The notes under the pieces are model-generated. The model made no database searches. It saw nothing but the letters and a program-made list of their open reading frames with translations, and was not told where the DNA came from. Position numbers and translations under genes: made by a program. Shown here in pieces: positions 12,691 through 23,527 of a stretch of 64,000 nt of DNA. Origin of the DNA: Sitta carolinensis (Eukaryota > Chordata > Aves > Passeriformes > Sittidae). The stretch is taken from positions 21,735,501 to 21,799,500 of the forward strand of contig CM063288.1 of assembly GCA_032173965.1 (NCBI GenBank), read 5' to 3'. Every line of letters starts with the position of its first letter. Position 1 is the first letter of the stretch.

Positions 12691-15600
12691 TTTGAGGCTC
12701 CATGCATATATATTCCTTTAACATCATCTCACATGCACCTGCCTCCTAATGGAGCCCTTCATTCTCTGGTGATGACTAATTAACATACCACACAGAAGTC
12801 AATTTAAGAAATGTTTTGTTCCTTGTATAGGTTGACAGACTTGTGTAATTGAAACATTCTCTTGTACTTTTTATTTACTTATTTGATTCAGGAATGAAAA
12901 TTTTATCACCCTTAAAAATTACTAGAAGAAATAATGCTGGAAAGAGACACCTCTGGTCATGTATGGGCTGTTATAATGACATTGTTTACTTTCAGGTCAA
13001 AGCTGTAGGTATCAGAGAACCAGTTAAATATAAATGTAATATCCTTAATTGTATCTCAGCACTGAGTGTGGTGGTCATAAATATCTGTACTTCAGTATCA
13101 GACAAAGTTCACATTTTATATTTTTTCTGGTTGAGAAATAATTTTTTTCTTTTTCCGATAGCATAAACAATATCTATGCTCAGACCACCCATGAATATAC
13201 CTTAAACCAAGAAGATAGTCCAGCCAGGACCATCCAGCTACTCAACTCATTCTCTGTATAGAGCATGTACGTGGATGTGTGACCTTGGGATGCAAACACA
13301 TAGTCCCAAAAACTGGGATTAACACTATTACCCTCAAACATTTTTAGTTGCTGCTGATCAGGAATTATTTTAACTGGCAATTAACTACTAGCTAACACAT
13401 TTCCACTTCAAACATGGTTAAGTGATTTAGAGATGTACCCAAGTTAATCCAGACTTTGTAGAACACCAAGTCTGCTCATATGAACATGACACTTTCAGTG
13501 GCAACAACCTCCACTATGTGCACAGGTAATGATAGGAGAATGTTCTCCATTTTCCCATATGTTTTGTTGAGTCAAATCAGTTGCTTATTGTAGTCGCCAT
13601 GGCACATGTTAGTAATGTTAAAGCAAAATCATGTATTTTTGACAGAAAATATGACTGAAAAATATCTATGATTAACTTTATATTGATGTGGGGACACATT
13701 TTTTCTAATAATGGGACGGTGAGGTGTTTTTAAAATAGATATTTAAAGTTGACTATTTACTTAAATATGTGTTTAACAGAAACAGGGTACTTGTCCAGGA
13801 AACTTCAGAAGTTCCTTTCTCTGTAGTTTTATTGTGCTATCTAGAAAGTTATTAACAGCATCAAAAAACATCTTCACTTTACTTCATGATTTAATTTGTG
13901 GTCTACATTATTTAAACTTAAAAGATTCTTTATAGAATCTGCCTGAAAACTGGATATTGGAGAAATGTGAGCTTTTGTGAGCCTAATGGCTTTTGATAGA
14001 TTTTCAGTTGTAACACATATTTGCTTTCATTTTTTTGCAGGTTACCACATAGCATGCCCTTTAGCACACCTATCCAGAACAGAAATAACACCAAAGTACC
14101 CTTAATTTCATGGTCACAGGGCCAAGTTGAGTGAAATCTCACCGCAAAAGCAGGGTATCTTTAGGTACACTAGCACCATAATTTATGAGTACTAAAACTG
14201 ATAATTTTGTTCTATTTTTCCTCTAGATATGCAGGATATGAAAGGCTTCTAGAAAAAAAAAAGGGGTTGTAATAATGTGTTTGGGGTTCTGCGGTTGAAG
14301 CACCTTTATATTTTTTTCCTGATGAAATATTTGCTGTTTTCAATCACCTGGGGGACATTATCTTGATGAAGCCACTGAAATATGCTCCATCAGTCTCAAA
14401 GGGTTTTCCTAGCCTACTTTTCACCCTCTTCTTGCCAATTAAGCTGCCACATTATGTATGATAGTGAGGGTCACTTGTTTTTTCCAAGTGTTATTCTGAA
14501 TTGGTGAAGATGACAGCAGCATACCAGTCTAGTGAATAATTAGAGTGTCTTAAACTCCCAAATCCCCACCTTGTACTGCCACATACTAACTATTTTTAAC
14601 CTCAGCTCCTAGAAGGCTACATACATTTTTGCCAGAAAAACTCACTGTGGTATTCTGTGCTGCATGCCTATATTTTATACTAAAGACCTACCAGATAAAA
14701 TAACTATAGAGATGATGTTGAAAAATAGGAAATATTTGAAGTAAAAAATATGCAATGCAGGGCTTACCTCCACAGGATAAGATGCAATATTGCTCTAGGA
14801 CCTCATAGCATTATTTACACTATATGTCATAAATATCGATAGGCAATCCTTCAGGTTTTGAATTTGCATACATCAGTTTAAACACAGTAAGAAGGCAATT
14901 CTTCTCAATGCTTTAAAACCATGAAGTGCTATTCTAATAATTCTAAAGCAGTAGTCTCCACTGCACTCAATTAGAGATTTACACACAATGGCAATTATTT
15001 GTTATTTTTTTCAAATAACTGTCCCGGAATTTCTGCAGAGCTGCTTTGTGCAAAACCTCAGAACAAAATGGAAGCAGACAACAGCACAGGTCAGTATGTT
15101 TCCTGCAGTGAAAGGCCTAAACCAGTCTTTCCAAAAGGGAGACAAATATCCTAAATGTTCAGGCTTAATCCACTGCACAAGACATTTAACAAAAAGGCTT
15201 AATGGAAGAATTATTGACACTGGGTGAAGATTTTAGTGAAAGAGCAGAGATGTTTCAGTTTGGCTAGCTTCCCTCTCATAGCTATAACAACGATCACCAA
15301 AACAAAGGAGAAAATGGTTCAGTAACAAAGGAATGAGTAGTGACCTTCCTCCTTCTTTCGCCTCATTTTTCAAATTGGAGCAATTGATGTGTCCTGTGAC
15401 CAAACTCCTTTATTGATCTCTCATTCTGTACAGAGCGTGAGAACTAGATTTGCAATGTAGATCAAGCACCAAAAACCAAAATAAATAAAACTAGCAACCA
15501 GGAAGTACTCCAGTAGCTCCCAGTCATCTTTCTCTTTTAAAATGCAGCTGCAGAAGTATAACTTTCCCCAACCTCACCCTCTTCCTTGTTACCCTTTCTT

Positions 15601-17096
15601 CCTGAATCTCAATTCAAGGTAAACTGTTTTGGAGCTGTTAATTCTTCTTGGTTTACCCAGCTCTGGCATAATAACATCCCTTATACAGAGAGGGTCACAG
15701 GACTCTTATCTCAAATATAAGTACATATCCATAATTAACAGGGTTGTTCTGAAGTGGATGCAGCCTGTGATTTGCTAACCAAGAGGCAGGCAGCTTGTGC
15801 TAAGGCAGCGAACAACAGGTTCCATTTGTCTTATGCCTGGGTCACCATGATCTTTCTGCTACAAGAAATCACCTTCTCAACTCTACTGGAAAGAGTTATT
15901 TGTTATTTGCAAAAGTTGCTGGAAGTGGAAAACAGATGGCTGATTTCACAAACAGAGATTCTGGGCAGCTGACAGCAGAATTACATCTTGAACCATGGTC
16001 TATGCCTGTTTCAAGCTACTGAGGGCTGAACGTACTCACGCAGCTCCAAGTATGTTGGTGAAAAGATCCTCTCTGCCTGTAGGATATAGCATACCTTATG
16101 TTTTAGTGAGTTTTCCCTTTCTCCTAGTACATGAAAATTTTTCAACTCATCCTCCTTCCAATAAGAAAATTTCAGCACCGGTTTCTATGTGTGAGTTTGT
16201 GTTCTCTAGATAGGATTTCAGCTGGCAATTCTGTTTTTATTTCTTTTCCTTTTGCTAAATAAAATTTGAAAAAATACATGTAACAACAATACCAAAACAG
16301 TGCAGGCAAAAAAACCCCAAACCCAACAAACCCATATCAACGTTCATATGCTGGATCTTTAAGATATTCTGAAATGGTATAGCAAGGGCAGTAGCAAGCA
16401 GGTAAGTTAGATATAATGTTTATTTTTGAGTTAGTGATAAATCACTGTGAGATAATAATGGGAGCATATGTCTCCAACAGCTTTTCAGAAAAGGTTCTCT
16501 ATTCTAAATGTAAACTAGTGGACTAAAGAGATAGTGAAGATTTATTTCCTCTTTCTTGGCAGAAATAGATTTCTTTCCTTTGCATATTAATGATGATACA
16601 TTAAAAATGTTTACAAAACACCATCACTTGAAATTATGAAATGAATGTAATTAGGTTGCCTACAAGCCCTTAGGGCTGTGAACACCAGCTTAAGCATTAG
16701 TGAGACAGATTGCAAGCCAGGATTCGAGTTGTTTCCCTCATGCTGAGGAGAAATGAAAACAGTAGTGCAACTGAGAGCTGTACCACTGCATGAAGTGTAA
16801 ATCTAGAATATGGCAGGGAAGTAAATGTCCAGCAAAAGCTAGCACCAACCTGAAAACCCATTCACATGAACAGCACTGGTAACTTGCATCCCTGACCAAG
16901 GTTATCCTGGAGAACATTTGCTACCATCTATTTGCTAAAAAAAGTTTTCCAGCCATGCATATTTCAAACATATTAAACATGCATGCAGTTGGAGTAAAAA
17001 GATCTTTAAAATGAAGGATAGGATGTGCCAAGAACAGGAAGCACCAGGTTTAAAACTGCGTTTGGCATGGATTTTTTTTTTTGCTATGTACTCCTC
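12691..17096. other. Gene-free stretch with weak splice-like signals
   Basis: No gene is recognised. Two weak exon-like spots exist. One is a strong-looking acceptor (a pyrimidine run ending TTTTTTTGCAG) at 14021-14040, followed by about 35 open codons. The other is a 51-base interval at 15039-15089, bounded by TTCTGCAG and by CAG/GTCAGT. An A/C-rich patch lies at about 16300-16335. Nothing links these into a gene. Confidence 0.4.
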
Positions 17097-17327
17097 TCAG
17101 TAAGTAATTTTCTCTTTTTTTTTGTATTCTTCACATGAAAGTTGATGAAAATAAAGCTTATGAACCTGTGCTTCAGAGACATCATAGAGCTTCTTAAACA
17201 ACTGATTCTCAAGCAGTTCTTTAAACACGGTCTCAATCTTTCCAAAAACTTCCAAAAAGTGTTCTGCATTTCCAAAGCAGAATATTTCAGAAGCATGCAA
17301 AATTAATTGAGATTTAATCTCTCTTTT
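17097..17327 (-). CDS. Exon-like open frame, unidentified (possible exon or pseudogene piece)
   Basis: A 76-codon open frame lies between stops on the minus strand. Its residues look protein-like: a mix of charged and hydrophobic positions with amphipathic helical stretches, for example HFLEVFGKIETVFKELLENQ, and little low-complexity sequence apart from a lysine run near the end. There is no methionine at the frame start, so if coding it would be an internal or terminal exon or a pseudogene fragment. The frame ends in TGA at 17097-17099. A 12-A run follows on the same strand about 20 bases later (the T run at about 17071-17082 on the plus strand). A processed pseudogene is therefore possible, though rare in birds. 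No good splice acceptor is visible just upstream. I do not recognise the family. Confidence 0.3.
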   Translation of the reverse strand, partial: KREIKSQLILHASEIFCFGNAEHFLEVFGKIETVFKELLENQLFKKLYDVSEAQVHKLYFHQLSCEEYKKKEKITY

Positions 17328-17397
17328 TCAGCTTGCCTATCTGCCTATACAGTATGAAGGCAATTTCTAAACTGAATATGATAACAACACCAAGCTG

Positions 17398-17767
17398 TAA
17401 CTCTGAAAAACCCTTATGGCAATAATTACTTCATTAAGCACTTGTCCCAGGTCTTGGGAAACATCCAGTGGGATTGGAGTTTCATGTAAAAATTAGGTAA
17501 GACAATGTAATGAAAGATTCTGTTGCATACATATCCCAAAAGGAACTTGAATATGAATACATTATCAGTAAGCAGGTATAACTCTAAAAAATCCCCATGA
17601 CAATGTTTCCTTACCTAGTTCAGAAGGTGAGCACCAAGCAGACTGGCATGGACTCACATGGCGAAGAGAGTTAAAAGCCATGCTGAAGTCACCTTGCTTC
17701 TTGGAAATCATCCACCTAGTGAAATCTGGGGCTTGTGTAAAAGGTATGTAAGAAAATGTAATGAAAT
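17398..17767. repeat. Diverged tandem duplication (two copies)
   Basis: Copy 1 (17398-17515) and copy 2 (17579-17767) align over both ends. Both start TAACTCT followed by an A-rich stretch, then a CATGACAATG/TATGGCAATA-like block. Both end with CTTGG(G)AAA-CATCCA-like sequence, a TGTAAAA segment, GTAAGA and AATGTAATGAAA. Copy 2 carries about 70 extra bases in its middle. On the minus strand copy 2 includes an open frame of 70 codons (17565-17777), with a possible acceptor (CCCCAG) and donor (CTAG/GTAAGG) inside it. The event is old, because the copies differ at many positions. Confidence 0.6.
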
Positions 17768-20331
17768 GTAGTATCATGGATGACTCTATTACATTTTATA
17801 GGCTGAACAAGGGTCACATTTACAGTGCAATGTGAACTTCCAATTTCATGTAGCAAGTCCAAACATTTATGAGCAGCTGAGTGCGGCAGACAAACTCTCT
17901 AAACAGGAGGAGCATATGCTACTTCAGGAGCTACATTGCATGCAGTAGGCTTTTCCCTGTCCAGTGCACATCAAGCAGGAAACACCTTCCTATGCATTTT
18001 TAAGAGGTTGCAAGTACCCTTTCTCTCCTCAAGCTGTAGAGTTGTGTCCCTGTACTGCCTTCTCCCTGGGCAGGCATCACTCACAGACACCAATAGAATG
18101 GGGGTTTAGCAAGTTTGTGACAACTGCTGAGATACAGAAGACACATGACAGATTCTACATCCGCCTGGTCAGCACGGTTCCCACCTGGAACTGTATTCAT
18201 TGCTGCAAAGCACAGCATCCAAACAGAAGCACTGAACTTCATGTGAACAATTGCACAATAAATCAAAGTTTCTGTATTAGATGCGCTATTGTAGACAGCC
18301 AGAAGACAAAAGTAGAAAATTTCACCAGAGAGAATCCATGAAAAAAATCAATGTATCTGAAATGTTCTCCCATAACCTGCGTCACTGTTACCTTATGCTG
18401 CTCCCCTTGGATGCACAAAAAACCCTTTCAGCGCATATCAGAGGGTCATCAACTCAGCAGCCAAGTCCAGAACACAGTTTCTTTGTACTACTTGTTGCGC
18501 CTTCCTGAAACATTTTTACACTTACTTAAAGCCTGCCTCAAAACCGGGAGCTCTCCAAACTTAGAGAGACAGGCGTACTGAAAGCAAGTCACAAAGGGTT
18601 CTTTCCAATTAGCATGGACACTTGCCACAGCTCTCAGGGAAGAGCTTTTGCTGAAGAATGAAAGCAGCAGCCTAGAGCTAGTAAACCAGAGCTAAATTAA
18701 CACTAATATTTGGAAGATTTCTCAGGTAAACAACAAAACTACAGGATGAGGGAGTCATTTTACTGCTTTGTTAATTCAGTATTCCCTTTTAATCACTATT
18801 TAAATCCATCTTACTTTCCTGTACCTTTGTGGATTGTAGGACTACACATTTTAACCATGGCACTGCATTTGTTTTCTATGTTACAGCAAAGTACCTCATT
18901 GTCTGATATTCTTGCAAAAGACAGAGTGAGTAAATTTCTGTTATCTATAAAATTAACTTCAGTGTGGCTACAGAAAACTATAAAGAACAGAAAAAATATC
19001 GGATTACTAACAGAAGTTAAGAAACAACAAACAAACAAAAACTTTAACAGTTTTAGTCCTTTGCAACTAAACCATTCTCTGACTCTATCAGACATGCTGG
19101 AAACACTTAAAAGCACTTCCCAGATACCCAAGAAGTGTAAATTTTCTCTCCTACAAACTTAGAACTAAAGATATGGAACAGAAAAAGCTTGATATTAAAC
19201 TTTATTATCATTATTTTCTTATTTTAATATGAGGAACACTTACCCCACTAAGTTCTCAGACATGAGCTTCTCGAGTTACTCTTACCCATTTGAGTTTATT
19301 TCAAGGACTAAATCCAAGGTGCTGAGTCTGATTTCAGGTGTCAGCTCTTAACCTGTAATTAAGAGGGTTAAGGTTGTACCTTTGTCTCCATGGAACCTTT
19401 ACAAAATCTCAGTGCATCCAGTTTCAGAGAACAATTTCACAGAGCCATGCTTGCCACTTAGTACAGGTCCCGATTCCTAATACACACTAAAACCAAATGG
19501 ATTCACAAACCCCAGTCTTCCTGCTCTGACCTGATAAGGTGGTCCAGCTGACTGGGACAGGAGAAGGCCACCGTGTTATGGCCTCTGAAACGGAGCAGTG
19601 GAAACAGTTTGTATTAAACAAACAGGGAAAATATATTTCTTTAGCTTCTCCAACATGGAAAGAGATCCTCTTGCAAAAACACAAATTTATCTAGTTTCAG
19701 ATCAAGCAACTCTTCATTTCTGTATCAGGCTCTTTTGAGGGAAGTCAGGACACTCACTCAGGGCACCACCACTTGACCATGTGCATTCCTCAGGTGACTG
19801 TTTCCTGCAATTCATGTTTCCCTGGGCATAAGGATTCAGCTTTGGCAGTTGTGGAGTTTCAGGGCTCATCCCTAGAACCGTATGAAATATCTAGGGTAGC
19901 TCAGTCCAACATATGCTGCCTCTTGTTGGAAGTTCCTCCATTTCCATCTTTGTACATCAGCCATCTCTTGTACCCTCCAAGAAAGGCAAGAGGGCTGGGC
20001 TGGCCCAGGGCTATTGGCAGCTCAGCTCTGAGAGAGGAGAGTGAGTCTCCTCTGTTCTGCTTGGAAAGTCATGCCTCTTTGTGCTTCAGAGTACCTGAAA
20101 TTAGAATACCAAGTGGGATGTGGAACCACCAGACAATAGTTATCTCCTGCTGTGCATGGAAATGCGCTGTATGGAGTAGCAGCAGAAAATCCGGAAAGCA
20201 GCTCATCTTAGAATAATCTTACAGTTGTGGTTTGATGCTTTCCTGGGAAATATTTAATTCCTGCATTCCAACAATGCAACCTAACTTAATCTCCAGTGAG
20301 AACTTTACGTCTCCTGGTTTATAGGATTAAC
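17768..20331. other. Gene-free stretch
   Basis: Plus-strand frames at 17964-18341 (125 codons), 18710-19162 (150 codons) and 19773-20216 (147 codons) have no recognisable domain. The second overlaps a 106-codon minus-strand frame, so neither is favoured. The region near 19890-20060 is GC-richer than its surroundings but carries no CpG island. Confidence 0.5.
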
Positions 20332-20408
20332 AAAAAAAAAAAAAAAAAAAAAAAACAAACAAAAAAAAAAAACCAAAAAAAAAAAAAAAACAAAAAAAAA
20401 CCAAAAAG
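20332..20408. repeat. A-rich simple repeat with C interruptions
   Basis: There is a run of 24 A residues followed by A runs broken by single or paired C residues (AAAC, AACC), about 77 bases in all. No poly(A) signal or target duplication ties it to a retroposon. It is best read as a degenerating homopolymer tract. Confidence 0.9.
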
Positions 20409-22973
20409 AGCTCCTACTCCATTTCGTGAGTTTAAAATGAAAACATGACCAGTCAGAAGTATCAGAGGATTAAAAGCACCACAGAGTGTTTCAGTTCACC
20501 TGGAAAATCTATTTTAAGAAATAAAATAATTTTACAAGAGCATAAAAAAATACCATCCCCTGAGGGAGGGACATGAATTATGGTTACAACATGTTTATAT
20601 TCAAATTTGAAGGATCCATATACAGGAGCTCTATAAGCAGGCATCTGTATTTTCTGAGCCTTTGTATATATATTTTTGATCAGAGTTGTCTCTTCTCGTT
20701 TTGTGTTCCAAAGCTCCTCTGAGGCTACTCATGTACCAGCCTGGCTTGAAGTGGTACATCTGTTCCTTCATTATGCTCTGCTCAGGTCTTTAAATACCTG
20801 GAGCAAACCCCAGACTCCAGATTTACCTGCTATTTTAATATAGCTGAACTATCTTTTCTCTACTTGGCAGTCACTGTTATTGCACAGGCTGTATAGTTGA
20901 AGATCATAAATTTTTCTTTGTGCCTGATAAATACATTCTTTCAATAGGCTAATGCTTGTATCCTGCAATTATTCCAAACAGGTGGGCACTCTGACACTTG
21001 CCATTAGCCAGCCCGCAACGCACAAATGTATTGATCAAGGCAAAGATGCACTTCTGACTTGTGCTAATCAATGTATCAGTTCTCCAAGGGTTTTTACAGT
21101 GTAATGAGCAGGAAATATATATACCACTGCTAAGTTTCTCTCTCTTCAGGGAGTAACTGAGTGCACTTATAGAAGAGCTGATGTACTGATTCACAGTAAA
21201 GTGAAATGACATCTCCAAATAAAATTTTAATCTTAAGTATGTATGTGAAGTTTTGAGGAAGACTGATGGGCAAACTTGCAAAGTTTGCAGAATTATAGGA
21301 CTTAATATACAGCTATGGAGCTACTATGCAATTGTATCTTTTACTGTGAGCTTTTCAAAGTTAACTAGAGTTCAACCTGCTTTTAGACCCCCCCAAGGAA
21401 ACCAAATGATGCCACAGGAAGTGGAGATTTTATGAGGAATTAGTAGTTTCTATTCCCACTAAGTGTGTTCTTGAGCTTTTAGCTTTCAGAGGTGATATTC
21501 TCAAACTCTTATTAGTCACTGATCTTTAATTTACCACACTTTGCCTTCAGTTTTGGTAGTGCAGCCCTGTGTTAACAGTGTCAAGCTACAGTCACACATT
21601 GTCTATTTTCCAAAATGAACAAGTCGGTTCTCTGCACAGAGCCATGAAACCAAAGCTTGCTGAAGACTGTCATTTTAATTGCACTGCATTCAAATTTACA
21701 GTTAAGATTGAAGGCCTCTTATTCACATTAGATTTGTTAAGCCTCTCTCCATCGGTTTTTTCATTCAACATTCAGAGAATTACACAACTTATCTCCAATC
21801 AGTGGCATGATTTGTCACCTTCAGTAAAGTTTGATGTGCTGTTTCTGGAAAAGCAGCAGATAAAGGGCTTTAAGAAGCTGCACTCAGAATTCTGAGTCAG
21901 TGCAAACCAGCCCTGACTCTGGGGGAGGTCATGAAGAGTGTCTAAGGTTACCTAAGGTTTAAGTAGCACAGCAAAAAACAGCATAGAGGGAAAAAAATCC
22001 ACCAAGAACTTTTGTTTACAGTGAACCAGTTAACCTGAAATAGATGATAAAAAGTATACTGCAAGCAATCCCTGCAGTTTTTACTGTAGTATCATAGTTA
22101 TATTCTGCTCATAATGACAGGATGGGAATTCAGTAACTCTTTTTTTCTGTATCTCAAAGTCCATACACCAAATACACTCATTTGGCTCTTAAGTATCTCG
22201 GAACCAATGGTAACCAAACCAGACATTTTTATGAAAGCTTACACTCCTTGCATGCTTATACCAGTTTTATGTAAAAATATAACAACACTATCACTAGCTG
22301 ACCCATTTCTCACTGCCTACTCTTTTCTGGGGGCAAAACTCCTTCTGAGAGGCACAAAACGAACCTAGGAATTCTTAATCTCAAAATTGAATGTGTAATC
22401 CACCAGCGCAGCATGAGTCATATATTTTAATGCCCAGTGTACACAGGCATAAGTGTACAACTGCAAGCAGCTAATGGGTTTACTCTTTTAATGGAGGAAG
22501 TCAGCAGCTAATCTGAGGGCCTGGGGTTCAAATGCTACCCATGACCCAACTTAAATAATTGTTTTATTAAGCAAAGATGTAAACATGATTGATATAATAT
22601 AAGCTATTTAATCTGCCATTACAGAATGATTAACATTCATCCATCTGTTCTATAATCAAAGATGTTAATAAAGTTATGAAGATAATAGTATAACAAGTGT
22701 TTTTGCTAATCCTAAATTGTTGGGATAGTTCTCATCTGGGAGCAGTGAGGGACACAGCAGGGGTAAGAGTTCATCTCTATTAGGAGTGATTAGTACAACT
22801 TTAAGCTATAATTGCTTGGATATATTCACACAGGAGACTGCTACCCAGCCATTAAGCATCCTTAAGAGGATGATCTTTTGTACAAAAAGGTCCAGCAGTT
22901 TTTCTGACTTTGTGACAATGTGGGAAGTTTATCTACTCACACATACAAAATGCTTCAGAGATGGCTGAAAATT
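20409..22973. other. Gene-free AT-rich stretch
   Basis: Only short frames occur (for example 21569-21895 plus and 20949-21281 minus), none recognisable. A GGTTCAAATGC word near 22518 resembles a tRNA B box, but there is no A box at the right distance and no cloverleaf, so no tRNA or SINE is called. Confidence 0.55.
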
Positions 22974-23000
22974 AAAAAAAAAAAAAAATAAAATAAAAAA
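22974..23000. repeat. A-rich simple repeat
   Basis: A short A-rich tract has T interruptions (a 15-A run, then AAAAT-type units). No transposon is attached to it. Confidence 0.85.
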
Positions 23001-23509
23001 GTGGATACATCACCTTTCCAAGCATATTTCTCTAAGGGGATGCCCAGAAATTATGTGGCATGAAGGCTTTATTGAGCTGAAGGCACGTTGTGCAGCCTAC
23101 TGTCTCCATAGTCACCATGGAGTATCAAGAGCAGCCCTGGCTCTTTGGCATTGCCACTGGCAAGTCAGCTAGAACTAAACCTGGGGAAAACCTGTGAAAT
23201 CTCAGGGGAATGTCTTCTTCCCTTGAGTCTGAGAACCATGTTGTACAGCCACAGTATGCCTTTCTTGGATGCCTGCCAGGAAGAGCTCCAGGCAGGAAGG
23301 TCTGGAAGTTCATGGGTATCTATGGATAAAGAAGCAAAATTGTGACACTTCATCCCTTCCACAGTGCTCATGCAACACTCTTCCTCAATGATGTCATGCT
23401 TGCAGTTAGTTTACCTAAACATTCACAAAAAGTATGCTAAGGTCTAGAACTCAGGAAAACCCTCCTTTCTCCACAGAGATACGCAAATAGAGAATTCAAA
23501 AGGTAAAAC

Positions 23510-23527
23510 TGATATCTCGAGATATCA
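23510..23527. repeat. Perfect 18-bp palindrome
   Basis: TGATATCTCGAGATATCA reads identically on both strands, centred on an XhoI-type CTCGAG. Perfect dyads of this length are uncommon by chance. It could be a binding site for a symmetric dimer, or simply coincidence. Nothing next to it shows promoter structure. Confidence 0.9.

Noticed and set aside
22500..22560. tRNA or SINE suggested by a GGTTCAAATGC B-box-like word
   Set aside because: There is no A box at the required distance, no cloverleaf pairing and no SINE tail.
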